Below are positions 26,426 to 35,523 of a stretch of 64,000 bases of DNA, piece after piece (within the stretch, counting starts at the first letter, position 1; every line of letters begins with the position of its first letter). Below the pieces are notes generated by a model, which saw nothing but the letters and a program-made list of their open reading frames with translations, made no database searches and was not told where the DNA came from. The translations under genes and the position numbers were made by a program. The stretch lies in contig JAJDTE010000007.1 of NCBI GenBank assembly GCA_022827325.1, positions 1 to 64,000 of the forward strand. Direction: 5' to 3'. The DNA is from VYFG01 sp022827325 (GTDB lineage: Bacteria > Pseudomonadota > Gammaproteobacteria > Arenicellales > Poriferihabitantaceae).

Positions 26426-27330
26426 TTTGCACCTCCCCGGTCGAGACCGACTTCACGCGCGGTGGCGCGAAGTGTCTTCAGGGCCAAAGACTGATAGTGG
26501 AACGGATCCCTTACGGCGGGGTCCTGCTCCGCTTCCGATACGAGCCAGCCCGAATAGCCTTGTCTGGCGGCCGCACGCAGTACCGCACCGAAATCCACGG
26601 AACCGTTTTCGTCTCCCGGAACGGTGAACACGCCGGATCGCACGGCCTGCAGAAACGAATGGTCGCGAGCGCGGGCCTGACGCAGTATCCCCGGGCGGAC
26701 GTTCTTGGCGTGAATATGGGCAATCCGGTCCATATGCCGCTCGGCCAGCGCGGCCGGGCCGGCCCCGGCAAATGCCGCATGGCCCGTGTCCAGAAGCAGA
26801 TGGGTGTGCGGGCCGGCATGCATCATGAATGACGCGATATCCTCTTCGGTTTCCACGACGGTACCCATGTGGTGATGATAGGCGAGACGGACGCCGTGGT
26901 TCGAGCAGTACCTGGCGATCTCTTCGACACGGGCGCAGAAATCCGGCCACTCAGAAGACGCAAGGACAGGCCTTGAAGACAGCGGCGCATCGATTTCGGT
27001 GTGCACGGCCCCGGTGGTTTCACAGACGATGCACACCGGACTGCCGAATGCCTGCAGCACCTCAAGATGTGGTTTCATGGCATTCCGTTCTTCCTCGACG
27101 GACCGTTCGAGAAGCCGCAGGGAATGCCAGCCGGAAATGTAGGCCAGTCCGTGCGGGGCAAGGGCGGCCCGCAGATCGTCTATGTCCGCAGGAAACTTGT
27201 GGCCTTTCTCGATGCCGTCGAAGCCGATGCGGCGGGCATCTTCCAGACACCGCTCCAGCGGTATATCACCGCCGAGGCTATGGTCGTCGTCGCTGGACCA
27301 CGCGATGGGACTGGTTCCATAGCGGATCAT
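26422..27330 (-). CDS. iolE: Myo-inosose-2 dehydratase
   Basis: A 302-residue TIM-barrel enzyme of the xylose-isomerase-like group, dehydrating scyllo-inosose. The start at 27330 overlaps the iolD stop; family sequence begins right there (MIRYGTSPIAW). Other recognisable segments are GFDGIEKGHKFP, LAYHHHMGTVVETEEDI, LLLDTGHAAFAG and IAHIHAKNVRP, which hold the Glu/Asp/His metal ligands. An open extension of 29 codons lies within iolD and is not used. Confidence 0.93.
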   Translation of the reverse strand: MIRYGTSPIAWSSDDDHSLGGDIPLERCLEDARRIGFDGIEKGHKFPADIDDLRAALAPHGLAYISGWHSLRLLERSVEEERNAMKPHLEVLQAFGSPVCIVCETTGAVHTEIDAPLSSRPVLASSEWPDFCARVEEIARYCSNHGVRLAYHHHMGTVVETEEDIASFMMHAGPHTHLLLDTGHAAFAGAGPAALAERHMDRIAHIHAKNVRPGILRQARARDHSFLQAVRSGVFTVPGDENGSVDFGAVLRAAARQGYSGWLVSEAEQDPAVRDPFHYQSLALKTLRATAREVGLDRGGAK

Positions 27331-29147
27331 CGGCGCTTCTTCCTGGCGGACTCGTAATCTCTGCGGGCCGAGACGACCTCGGGCCGGTCCGAAACCTCGG
27401 GGATGGCGACATCCCACCAGTGCCCCCCGGCCTCGGTGCCGATTGCCGGATCGGTGTCGATCACGATGACCGAGGACCGGTCCGCCGACTTGGCCCGGGC
27501 CATGGCGGACTCAAGCTCGGCGATATTCTCCACGTGGGTTGCAAGGGCCCCCATCGAGGCGGCATGGGCGGCGAAGCGGATGGCCGACGGGGTCTGGTGC
27601 CTGGCTGTATCGAGCAGATTGTTGAAACTGCTTCCTCCCGCCGCACGCTGCAGCCGGTCGATGCATCCGAAGCCGCGATTGTCGAGCACGACGACGATGA
27701 TCTTCAGGCCGAGCATGACGCTGGTTGCCAGTTCGGAGTTCATCATCATGTAGGAGCCGTCACCCACAACCACGACGACTTCGGCATCCGGGTGCGCCAT
27801 CTTGACCCCAAGACCGCCGGCAATCTCGTAGCCCATGCAGGAGTAGCCGTATTCGAGGTGGTAATCGCCTTGCCGGGCGGAACGCCACAGCTTGTGCAAC
27901 TCTCCGGGAAGGCCGCCGGCCGCGCACACCACGATTCCGTTCCGCCCGACGGTGCGCTGCACGGCGCCGATCACCTGGGCGTCCGAAGGCGCCGCATCGT
28001 TTTCCAGAGCCCGGGTGGCTGCATCCACGGTGCCGTCCCAATCGGACTTCAGCGCACCATCGGGAAGCTCAAAGGCGTGTTCGCCGAGCGCTGCACCGAG
28101 TTCCTCCAGTATGGCGCGCGCATCGCCGACAACGGCGATGGCGTTTCCCTTGACCGCGTCGTAAGGGGCCGCGTTGATTGTTACCAGCTTTACTTCAGGA
28201 TTGCCGAAGAGGCTCCAGGATCCGGTGGTGAAATCCTGCAGACGGGTTCCCACCGCCAGTACCAGGTCCGCATTCCGGGCAATAGCGTTGGCGGCTTCCG
28301 ATCCGCTAACACCGACACCGCCCAGGTTGCAGGGGTGGGACCATGGAAGCGCGGACTTCCCGGCCTGGGTTTCGGCAACCGGGATGCGGTGACGCTCGGC
28401 AAACGCCGTCAGCGTCCCGCATGCCCCCGAATAATGGACACCCCCGCCCGCCACGATCAGCGGGGCCCTGGCCGTGCGCAGGGCAGCCGCGGCGCGCGCA
28501 AGCTCCCGGGGGTCAGGACGTTGCCGGCGCATGGACCAGGTTCGGGGGCGGAAAAACGCTTCCGGATAGTCATAGGCCTCGGTTTGCACGTCCTGGCAAA
28601 GTGCGAGCGTGACGGGGCCGCAGTCGGCAGGGTCCACAAGAGTGGCCATGGCCCGGGGCAGGGCCGCGAGAATCTGCTCGGGCCGCGCGATGCGATCGAA
28701 ATAGCGGCTGACCGGGCGGAAACAGTCGTTGGCGCTGACGGTTCCGTCCTGGAAATACTCGATCTGCTGCAGGACCGGGTCCGGCAGCCGGTTGGCGAAC
28801 ACATCGCCCGGCAGCAACAGCACCGGCAGCCGGTTCACATGCGCCAGTGCCGCCGCCGACACCATGTTGGTCGCGCCGGGCCCGATGGATGAGGTCACGG
28901 CCATCAGGCGCTTGCGGTTGCATGCCTTGGCGTAGGCAATGGCCGCATGGGCCATGCCCTGTTCGTTGTGGCCGCGCCAGGTCGGGAGGGCGTCGCCGAC
29001 CTGCTCGAGCGCCTCGCCCAGCCCCGCCACGTTGCCGTGCCCGAAAATTGCCCAGACCCCGGCGACCAGGTTCTCGCCGTCCTCGTTCAGTTGCGCGCCG
29101 AGATAGCGGACGAGGGCCTGGGCCGCGGTCAACCGTATGGTATTCAT
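27327..29147 (-). CDS. iolD: 3D-(3,5/4)-trihydroxycyclohexane-1,2-dione hydrolase
   Basis: A 606-residue thiamine-diphosphate enzyme opening the ring of the diketo intermediate in inositol breakdown. The N-terminal ThDP domain contains GHGNVAGLGEAL and the activating Glu region, the middle domain has AGGGVHYSGA, and the C-terminal domain carries the ThDP/Mg motif around VVVGDGSYMMMNSELAT. It overlaps iolC and iolE by 4 nt each. Acetolactate synthases are relatives, but length, motifs and context settle the call. Confidence 0.95.
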   Translation of the reverse strand: MNTIRLTAAQALVRYLGAQLNEDGENLVAGVWAIFGHGNVAGLGEALEQVGDALPTWRGHNEQGMAHAAIAYAKACNRKRLMAVTSSIGPGATNMVSAAALAHVNRLPVLLLPGDVFANRLPDPVLQQIEYFQDGTVSANDCFRPVSRYFDRIARPEQILAALPRAMATLVDPADCGPVTLALCQDVQTEAYDYPEAFFRPRTWSMRRQRPDPRELARAAAALRTARAPLIVAGGGVHYSGACGTLTAFAERHRIPVAETQAGKSALPWSHPCNLGGVGVSGSEAANAIARNADLVLAVGTRLQDFTTGSWSLFGNPEVKLVTINAAPYDAVKGNAIAVVGDARAILEELGAALGEHAFELPDGALKSDWDGTVDAATRALENDAAPSDAQVIGAVQRTVGRNGIVVCAAGGLPGELHKLWRSARQGDYHLEYGYSCMGYEIAGGLGVKMAHPDAEVVVVVGDGSYMMMNSELATSVMLGLKIIVVVLDNRGFGCIDRLQRAAGGSSFNNLLDTARHQTPSAIRFAAHAASMGALATHVENIAELESAMARAKSADRSSVIVIDTDPAIGTEAGGHWWDVAIPEVSDRPEVVSARRDYESARKKRR

Positions 29148-31060
29148 GGCATTTCTCCCCCCTTTCCCGTACGCGCCTCATCCCAGATCCCGCACAGTCT
29201 CGCGAAATTGTCGGCCATGAGCGTCACGGCCTGCCCGTCATCCAGCTCATCCGACATCCAGCCCCGTGCAGCATCCCCGAAGATGGTGCGTCCCACGGCA
29301 AATCCCCTGACCAGTTCGAACCGGGCGGCGGCGGCGAAGCTTGCCTCAAGTTCGGCAAGGGGCGCATCCAGTCCGAGGACCAGAATGCCGCGACAATGCG
29401 GATCGTTTTCGGTGATGGCGTTGCAGGTCGACCGCCAGGCATTGTCGGTCGCCATCGGCTCCAGCTTCCACCAGTCCGGAAAGACGCCGATGGCATAGAA
29501 CCGGCGGACGATCCGGGCCGTCGTCCGGTCGTCGACCGGCCCGTATTTCGACGGGATCACCTCCAGCAGGAAATCCAGCCCGTTGGCGCGAGCGGCTTCC
29601 GCCAGCCGCCGGACGGTCGATTCCTGGCTTACGCGAAAGTCCTCCGGATCATCCGGATGGTAAAGGCACAGCACCTTGACCGCATGCTCCGTCGGCCACT
29701 CCGCCAAAGCCGAGCCGAAGTCATTGCCAATCTCGAGTTCCAGCGGGCGTGTTCCCGGCTTTTCCACGGGGCGGCCGATCCACAGGCCGCTTCCGGTCGC
29801 CCTGAACAGTGCATCGCGCCCGTACCGCCCGTCGCACAGGACGCCATATCCGTCACGGCCGTCGGCGACGCGTAACGCCGCGTCCAGGCACAAACCCTTG
29901 AAGACGCCGATGCGGTCCGGTCCGGCCCCGCGCTTGCCGGCGATATGCTCAAGCTGGGTTCGGTGGTCGAACGCGAATGCACGCATGTCGGACCAGGCGG
30001 CCGTCCTGTTCGTCGCCCAGTGGATCTGCTCCAGGCGCCGGTCGTGTCGCAACGCGGGCGTTGCCGGGCCGTTTTCCAGAAAGTGTCGCAACTCGATTTC
30101 GCTCGGATAGGACGGTGTGCAGCCGTGGCGGGACACTGCAAGCGCCCCACAGGCGTTGGCGATGCGCAGGGATTCAGGCCAATCTTCTCCCGACAGCCAG
30201 CCCTTCAGCAACCCCGCCATGAACCCGTCCCCGGCCCCCAGGGTGTTGAAGACCTCGACCCGGAAGGCCTCCTGGTTGATTCCATCGTCGAGATTTTCCG
30301 GGATCGGACCGTCGAACGCCGTAGCGCCAGCCGCCCCCCGTTTGCAGACCAGGGTTGCCCCGGTCACCTCGCGGACCCTGGCCAGGGCCTTCCTGGTGTC
30401 AGTAGAGCCGCCGGCAATGTGGAATTCCTCCTCGGTACCGACGATCACATCGAAACGCCGCAACACCCCCTGGAGCTTTTTCGAGACGGTCTTGGATTCG
30501 ATGTAGCGGACATCGCCGTCGCCATGCCCCGACAGGCCCCAAAGGTTCGGTCGGTAGTCGAGATCAAGGACGGTGCTGGCACCGGACGCCTTCCCCAGAT
30601 CAACGGCGTACAGGGTCGCGGCCTCGGTCCTTGGGTGGGACAGGTGCGTGCCCGAAGCAAGGATGCACCGGGCCTCGGCGATGAAATCGGGGTCGATATC
30701 CTCCGGCGACAGCGCCATGTCCGCGCAGTCCTGCCGGTAGAAGATCAACGGGAACCGTTCCTGGTCCCGGATACCGAGCAGCACCAGCGCCGTCAGGCGC
30801 TCGGGGTCTGTGACGACCCCCCGCACATCGACCCCTTCGGCCTTGAGCTGTTCGCGTATGAAGCGGCCCATGTGCTCGTTGCCGACGCGGGTGATTACGG
30901 CGGATCTGAGGCCGAGCCGGGCTGCCCCGGCAGCCGCGTTGGTGGGCGAACCGCCGATGTATTTCCAGAAGGTCCGCATGTCTTCGAGGCGGCCGCCCGT
31001 CTGGCCGCCATAGAGGTCGACGGACGATCGGCCGATGGAAATGACGTCAAGAGAATGCAT
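29144..31060 (-). CDS. iolC: 5-Dehydro-2-deoxygluconokinase fused to a DUF2090 domain
   Basis: A 638-residue two-domain protein. Residues 1-325 form a PfkB-family kinase phosphorylating 2-deoxy-5-keto-D-gluconate: GGSPTNAAAGAARLGLRSAV near the start and the catalytic signature NTLGAGDGFMAGLLKGWL with its Asp. Residues from about 345 to 635 are a DUF2090 domain with a class I aldolase-like TIM barrel (KGLCLDAALR, LCLYHPDDPEDFR). The fusion is known in proteobacterial iol operons; the DUF2090 part may perform the next, aldol-cleavage step (inference). It is the first gene of the operon and overlaps iolD. Confidence 0.93.
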   Translation of the reverse strand: MHSLDVISIGRSSVDLYGGQTGGRLEDMRTFWKYIGGSPTNAAAGAARLGLRSAVITRVGNEHMGRFIREQLKAEGVDVRGVVTDPERLTALVLLGIRDQERFPLIFYRQDCADMALSPEDIDPDFIAEARCILASGTHLSHPRTEAATLYAVDLGKASGASTVLDLDYRPNLWGLSGHGDGDVRYIESKTVSKKLQGVLRRFDVIVGTEEEFHIAGGSTDTRKALARVREVTGATLVCKRGAAGATAFDGPIPENLDDGINQEAFRVEVFNTLGAGDGFMAGLLKGWLSGEDWPESLRIANACGALAVSRHGCTPSYPSEIELRHFLENGPATPALRHDRRLEQIHWATNRTAAWSDMRAFAFDHRTQLEHIAGKRGAGPDRIGVFKGLCLDAALRVADGRDGYGVLCDGRYGRDALFRATGSGLWIGRPVEKPGTRPLELEIGNDFGSALAEWPTEHAVKVLCLYHPDDPEDFRVSQESTVRRLAEAARANGLDFLLEVIPSKYGPVDDRTTARIVRRFYAIGVFPDWWKLEPMATDNAWRSTCNAITENDPHCRGILVLGLDAPLAELEASFAAAARFELVRGFAVGRTIFGDAARGWMSDELDDGQAVTLMADNFARLCGIWDEARTGKGGEMP

Positions 31061-31567
31061 CAGCCATGGTCGGCGAGTGGTTCGTGGGGCCCGGCCGGTT
31101 TCTGTCTGCCCGCCGTCCCGTCAGGCATGTTGTCCGCCTGGATTGGTTCATCCCGGGGCTTTCGGGCGCCTTTCCCGGCCGGGCAGACAGAGGCATACAC
31201 TCGGGGCGGTAACGTGGCAGGCATCAGTAGTGGCAGACGCCATGTTGTTCCCTGACCCGGACATCCGGCCGATACATGCAAGGATACCCCAAGGCTGATT
31301 CACACCGAAATTGGCCCGTTGCGTATAGAACATGCCTTTCCGGCAAAATTGCGGGGCGACTGTTTGCGATCCCCCGGCATTCCCCCCACCAGTGTACCGG
31401 GTGCCTGGAAGAATCTGCGGGGTCGATTCAATACATCTGCCGTTTGCGACATTCAAACTCGATTTGCCGTGTATCTGAACGCCGGCACGGGATTGAGGCG
31501 ATATAATATACCGGTCCACCCGACGTACAAACCCATCCTGAATGCGAAGGAAGCCCCCCGCCGGTCC
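31061..31567. other. Divergent control region between iolC and mrcA
   Basis: About 500 bp holding the promoters of the iol operon (minus strand) and PBP1A (plus strand). Frames here are shadows. There is no consensus -35/-10 pair I would defend and no IolR- or LacI-type palindrome obvious by eye. No regulator of the iol genes is encoded in the window. Confidence 0.4.
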
Positions 31568-34009
31568 ATGATACTGCTGCTGAAATCCTGCCTGAAACTG
31601 GTTTCGTTCGGGTTTGCATTCGGCAGCGCCATGGCGCTGGGGCTGGCGCTGTACGCCGTTACCCTGCTCCCGGGGCTGCCCACCGTGGAGGAGATCCGGG
31701 AGGTGCCGCTCAGCATTCCGCTCCGGATCTACAGCGCCGACGGCAAGCTGGTGGCGGAATACGGCAACGAACGGCGCATTCCGGTCACCCTGGACCAGGC
31801 CCCACCGCTCCTGATCGACGCCATTCTCGTGACGGAGGACAACACCTTCTACCATCACACCGGGGTGGATTTCCTGGGCATTGTCCGCGCGCTCATCAGC
31901 AACATCCGCAGCCAGACCCGCGGGCAGGGCGCCAGCACCATCACGATGCAGGTCGTGCGGAACTTTTTTCTCAATCCGGAGAAAACCTATGTGCGCAAGC
32001 TCAAGGAAGTGCTGCTGGCCTTCAACATGGAGCGGGCGCTCACCAAGGATGAAATCCTGGAGCTGTACCTGAACAAGATCTTCCTGGGGCACCGGGCCTA
32101 CGGGTTCGCCGCCGCGGCCCAGATCTACTACGGGGTGGACCTCGACAATCTCAGCGTCCCGGAAGTCGCGATGCTGGCGGGCCTGCCGAAAGCCCCTTCC
32201 AGGGACAATCCGATTTCCAACCCCGCCCGGGCGGAGGCGAGGCGCGACCATGTGCTCCAGCGACTCTACGACCTCGGAAAGATCGACCGCCTGAGCCTGG
32301 AGACGGCCAAGAAGGCCCCCATCACCGCCGACCGACACGTCACGGAAGTGGAGGTCCAGGCCCCCTACGTGGCCGAGATGGCGCGCCAGTTCCTGGTGGA
32401 CCGCCTGGGCAACCTCGCCTATGACCGCGGGCTCAACGTCACGCTCACCATCGACAGCCGGTACCAGGAGCATGCCAGCCGTGCGCTCAGGAAAGGGCTC
32501 CTCGACTACGACACGCGCCACGGTTACCGCGGCCCGGCAGGGCACCTGGACATATCCGGGATGACCGTGTCGGACATGGACGAGGCGCTGTACGCCTATC
32601 CCCCCAGCCGCGAACTGGTGCCCGCCCTTGTGCGCGAGGTGCACGGCAACGGGTTCATCGCCCTCACCCGCGACGGGGAGGACATCTCCTTGACGCTGAA
32701 CGCCATGAAGTGGGCCAGGGCCTACCGGAACGCCAACAGCCAGGGTCCCGAACCCAATGCAGCGGGCGAGGTGGTGAAACCGGGCGACATCGTCTACGTG
32801 GTCCAGGACGGGGAGGACGGCTGGCGGCTCAGCCAGATGCCGGAGGTCTCCGGCGCCCTGGTTTCGCTGGACACGAGAACCGGGGCCATACTGGCGCTGA
32901 CCGGGGGATTCGACTACTACCTGAGCAAGTTCAACCGCGCCATCCAGGCAGAGCGCCAGCCCGGCTCGAATATCAAGCCATTCATCTATTCCGCCGCACT
33001 GGACAACGGCTTCACCCCGGGAAGCCTGGTGAGCAGCGCGCCCATCGTGGTCGAGGACGATCTCGAGGGCATCTGGCGGCCGGAAAACTACAGCAGGAAG
33101 TTCTTCGGCCCCACCCGCCTTCGCAAGGCGCTCAGCCTGTCGCTCAACCTGGTGTCCGTCCGGCTGCTCAGGGCCATGGGCGTGGACACTGCCATCGAGC
33201 ACCTTACCCGGTTCGGGTTCGACCCGGAAAGCCTTCCCCGGAGCCTGTCGATCTCGCTCGGCTCCACCGCGGCCACCCCCCTGGAAATCGCCCGGGGGTA
33301 CTCGGTATTCGCCAACAACGGCCGGCTGACCAGGCCCTATTTCATCGCCAGCATCGAGGATGCCGACGGCAATCCCGTGGAACTGGAGCCGGCCTCCGGT
33401 GCGTCCTGCCAGGACTGCGGCATTGAGGCGCCGGACGACAACGAGGCTGAAATGACGGCTGCCCGGGCCATGGACCGGGACATCCCGCTCGGACCGGCGG
33501 AGCCGGTACAGGCAATCAGTCCGCAAAACGCGTTCCTGGTCCGGAACATGATGCGGCAGGTCATCCGCAGCGGCACCGGAAGAAAGGCCCTGGCCCTCGG
33601 GAGGGAGGACCTGGCCGGGAAGACCGGAACCACCAACAACTTCCGGGATGCCTGGTTCTCCGGCTTTACCGCCGATGTCACCACCACGGTGTTTGTGGGA
33701 TTCGATGAGCCCGAGCACCTCGGGCGCAGGGAGTCCGGCGCCAGCGCGGCGCTGCCGATCTGGGTGGACTTCATGGGCGGCGTCCTGCCGGACTTTCCGG
33801 AACAGCCCGAGGAAATTCCGGAGGAGATCGTGGTGCGTTTCATCAACAGCGACACCGGCGAGCTCACCCGGGACGACGACCCCGACGGCTACGACGAATA
33901 CTTTCTCGCGGGCACGGAGCCCACCAACGCGGTCCGCCCGCTGGTGGACGCGGGCAGGACGTCAGGCGGCACGGTCACCGATGATGCGGTGTCCGAATCG
34001 CTCTTCTGA
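31568..34009 (+). CDS. mrcA: Penicillin-binding protein 1A (bifunctional peptidoglycan synthase)
   Basis: An 813-residue class A PBP that polymerises and cross-links peptidoglycan. The start at 31568 places one N-terminal membrane anchor at about residues 9-30; the frame is open 83 codons upstream without family sequence. The glycosyltransferase domain (about 45-225) carries the catalytic Glu in TEDNTFYHHTG and the motif GASTITMQVVRN. The transpeptidase domain has the SxxK motif in PGSNIKPF, SLN as the second motif and KTG in GKTGTTNNFRDAW. The C-terminus is acidic. In gammaproteobacteria LpoA activates this enzyme, and lpoA lies 8 kb downstream. Confidence 0.95.
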   Translation: MILLLKSCLKLVSFGFAFGSAMALGLALYAVTLLPGLPTVEEIREVPLSIPLRIYSADGKLVAEYGNERRIPVTLDQAPPLLIDAILVTEDNTFYHHTGVDFLGIVRALISNIRSQTRGQGASTITMQVVRNFFLNPEKTYVRKLKEVLLAFNMERALTKDEILELYLNKIFLGHRAYGFAAAAQIYYGVDLDNLSVPEVAMLAGLPKAPSRDNPISNPARAEARRDHVLQRLYDLGKIDRLSLETAKKAPITADRHVTEVEVQAPYVAEMARQFLVDRLGNLAYDRGLNVTLTIDSRYQEHASRALRKGLLDYDTRHGYRGPAGHLDISGMTVSDMDEALYAYPPSRELVPALVREVHGNGFIALTRDGEDISLTLNAMKWARAYRNANSQGPEPNAAGEVVKPGDIVYVVQDGEDGWRLSQMPEVSGALVSLDTRTGAILALTGGFDYYLSKFNRAIQAERQPGSNIKPFIYSAALDNGFTPGSLVSSAPIVVEDDLEGIWRPENYSRKFFGPTRLRKALSLSLNLVSVRLLRAMGVDTAIEHLTRFGFDPESLPRSLSISLGSTAATPLEIARGYSVFANNGRLTRPYFIASIEDADGNPVELEPASGASCQDCGIEAPDDNEAEMTAARAMDRDIPLGPAEPVQAISPQNAFLVRNMMRQVIRSGTGRKALALGREDLAGKTGTTNNFRDAWFSGFTADVTTTVFVGFDEPEHLGRRESGASAALPIWVDFMGGVLPDFPEQPEEIPEEIVVRFINSDTGELTRDDDPDGYDEYFLAGTEPTNAVRPLVDAGRTSGGTVTDDAVSESLF

Positions 34010-34045
34010 AGGACCGCCACCGGGGGCCGGGAAGGCGGGAGAGGC

Positions 34046-34391
34046 GGGAGCCGGCCGATAAGCCGGGTTCTGTCGAGGACAGCCATTCATCTGGGGCGCC
34101 CGTCACCGGACGCCTCAAGCAACCTACCCGGATCCGACGCGGGCCACGCCTGGGGATCCCTATTCGGTCTTGCTCCAGGTGGGGTTTGCCCTGCCACCGC
34201 CGTTACCGGCAGCGCGGTGCGCTCTTACCGCACCTTTTCACCCTTACCGCGGAGCGGTCCGCGGCGGTCTGTTTTCTGTGGCACTTTCCGTCGGCTCGCG
34301 CCGCCCAGGAATTACCTGGCACCCTGCCCTGTGGAGCCCGGACTTTCCTCCCCGGCGACCGGCGCCGGGGCGACTGCCTGGCCGACTCCCG
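34046..34391 (-). ncRNA. rnpB: RNase P RNA, class A
   Basis: The catalytic RNA of ribonuclease P, which matures tRNA 5' ends. On the minus strand the gene begins with a GGGAGTCGGCC helix strand followed by AGGCAGTCGCC, continues with the conserved GGAGGAAAGTCCGGGCTCCA, and has the universal 3' block GACAGAACCCGGCTTAT. The terminal GGCCGGCTCCC pairs with the 5' end to form helix P1, which sets both ends within a few nucleotides. The internal stretch GATGAATGGCTGTCC is also typical. The gene is 346 nt, standard size. Confidence 0.95.
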
Positions 34392-34417
34392 GGGGGGATT
34401 ATAACGTCAATGCCCCG

Positions 34418-35098
34418 TCATCCGCCTTCCGCCTGCTGCCCTCCCCCGGACACGCTGGTCGCGATGCTCGCCGGGTCGAGCAGCTTGCGGGCAATGCGCC
34501 GGACCTCGATCCAGCGGAACCGCACGGAGTTGAGGACGATTTCCTCGTCCATCCGCTTCAGCTCGTCCACGATGGGCGCCCATTGCACCAGGGCCGGCGG
34601 GCTCTCGGTGAACATCGTGTCGTCGTCCACCAGGCGCTCCCACAGGACGCCGCGTATGCGTTCCTGGTACCGATTCCGGGCCTCGCCGAATTCCCCGCCC
34701 GCATCCGGCGGAATGCCGGTGTCCCCCAGGATTTCCTCCGCCACACCGCGCATGAGCTTCCCGGTGCTCTCCCCGTCCAGGGCCCCGGACCGGCAAAGAA
34801 TCGCCCCCGAGAACACGGTCAGGTCGGAAACACAGGCCAGCCAGACATGCCACTTCGCGATGTTGATGGATTCCAGCATCCTCGGGTGCTCGAACAGTTC
34901 CGGGAACCGGGTGCCGGCACGGGTTTTCAGGTATCCGTACAGCGAGGTCTGGGACACATGGCTTGCCCGGGAGGTAATGAATTTTCTGAGGGATTCGGCA
35001 TCCACCACCACATGCCGCCTGCCGAGCTTCTTGAAACCAAGATAGGTCCCCATTTTTTCCCAGGGTGTCCTGGAGAGTAATTTCAATGCATCTGTCAT
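34418..35098 (-). CDS. Conserved protein of unknown function
   Basis: About 226 residues, soluble, with no signal peptide or membrane segment; I do not recognise a family. It is mixed alpha-helical and rich in charged residues (KKLGRRHVVVDAESLRKFI, then EEILGDTGIPPDAGGEFGEA). The start at ATG 35098 is chosen because the preceding ten codons are low-complexity. It is divergent from the DUF4212/symporter pair with a 161-nt gap, so it may be functionally linked to acetate-type solute uptake. The codon usage matches the neighbours, supporting a real gene. Confidence 0.6.
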   Translation of the reverse strand: MTDALKLLSRTPWEKMGTYLGFKKLGRRHVVVDAESLRKFITSRASHVSQTSLYGYLKTRAGTRFPELFEHPRMLESINIAKWHVWLACVSDLTVFSGAILCRSGALDGESTGKLMRGVAEEILGDTGIPPDAGGEFGEARNRYQERIRGVLWERLVDDDTMFTESPPALVQWAPIVDELKRMDEEIVLNSVRFRWIEVRRIARKLLDPASIATSVSGGGQQAEGG

Positions 35099-35187
35099 AA
35101 TTCCGACCGGACCCGGGTGTTGCGGCACGCTGTTTCTACATGGTGCAATTTCATCCGCTTTTCAGTTAATATAGGATGGCGGGACAG

Positions 35188-35212
35188 CTATATCCCGATA
35201 GATAACTATATC
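35188..35212 (+). promoter_or_regulatory. Direct repeats CTATATC upstream of the DUF4212/symporter operon
   Basis: Two CTATATC copies (35188-35194 and 35206-35212), 18 bp apart, lie in an A+T-rich patch 48 nt before the DUF4212 start. They may be half-sites for a regulator or part of the promoter. A good Shine-Dalgarno (GAGAGG) precedes the ATG at 35260. Confidence 0.3.
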
Positions 35213-35259
35213 TTATCCAAAGCAACGACCCACCCTAACAAAACCAAGAGAGGCTACCG

Positions 35260-35520
35260 ATGGCAAACGATTCTAGGCGAGAGGAGCATTGGGCGCGAAC
35301 CAGACGTCTGATGATCATTACTCTCATTCTCTGGTTTATCTTCTCGTTCCTGGTGCATTGGTTCGCCGATGCGCTGAACGCGTTTTCCTTCATGGGATTC
35401 CCATTGGGATTCTACATGGCGGCGCAAGGCTCTGAAGTGATCTTTGTACTGCTGATCGTCTGGTTTGCATGGTCGCAGCACAAGATCGACACAGAGACCG
35501 GCTTCGCGGAGGAGGAATAA
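35260..35520 (+). CDS. DUF4212 small membrane subunit of a sodium:solute symporter
   Basis: An 86-residue protein with two membrane spans (about 24-45 and 52-76). The family segments HWARTRRLMIITLILWFIFS and WFADALNAFSFMGFPLGFY are typical of DUF4212, small partner subunits encoded directly upstream of VC_2705-type sodium:solute symporters. It is 3 nt from the large symporter gene, so both are co-expressed. The role is inferred to be assembly or regulation of the transporter. Confidence 0.88.
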   Translation: MANDSRREEHWARTRRLMIITLILWFIFSFLVHWFADALNAFSFMGFPLGFYMAAQGSEVIFVLLIVWFAWSQHKIDTETGFAEEE

Positions 35521-35523
35521 ACC

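Noticed and set aside
26829..28892. 687-codon open frame opposite iolE/iolD
   Set aside because: Antisense shadow of two clearly conserved iol genes.
33210..33240. GGTTCGGGTTCGACCC, resembling a tRNA T-loop
   Set aside because: It lies inside the PBP1A coding sequence and no cloverleaf can be formed around it.
31148..33718. 856-codon antisense open frame opposite PBP1A
   Set aside because: A shadow of the mrcA coding strand; its sequence lacks any family motif and is compositionally biased.
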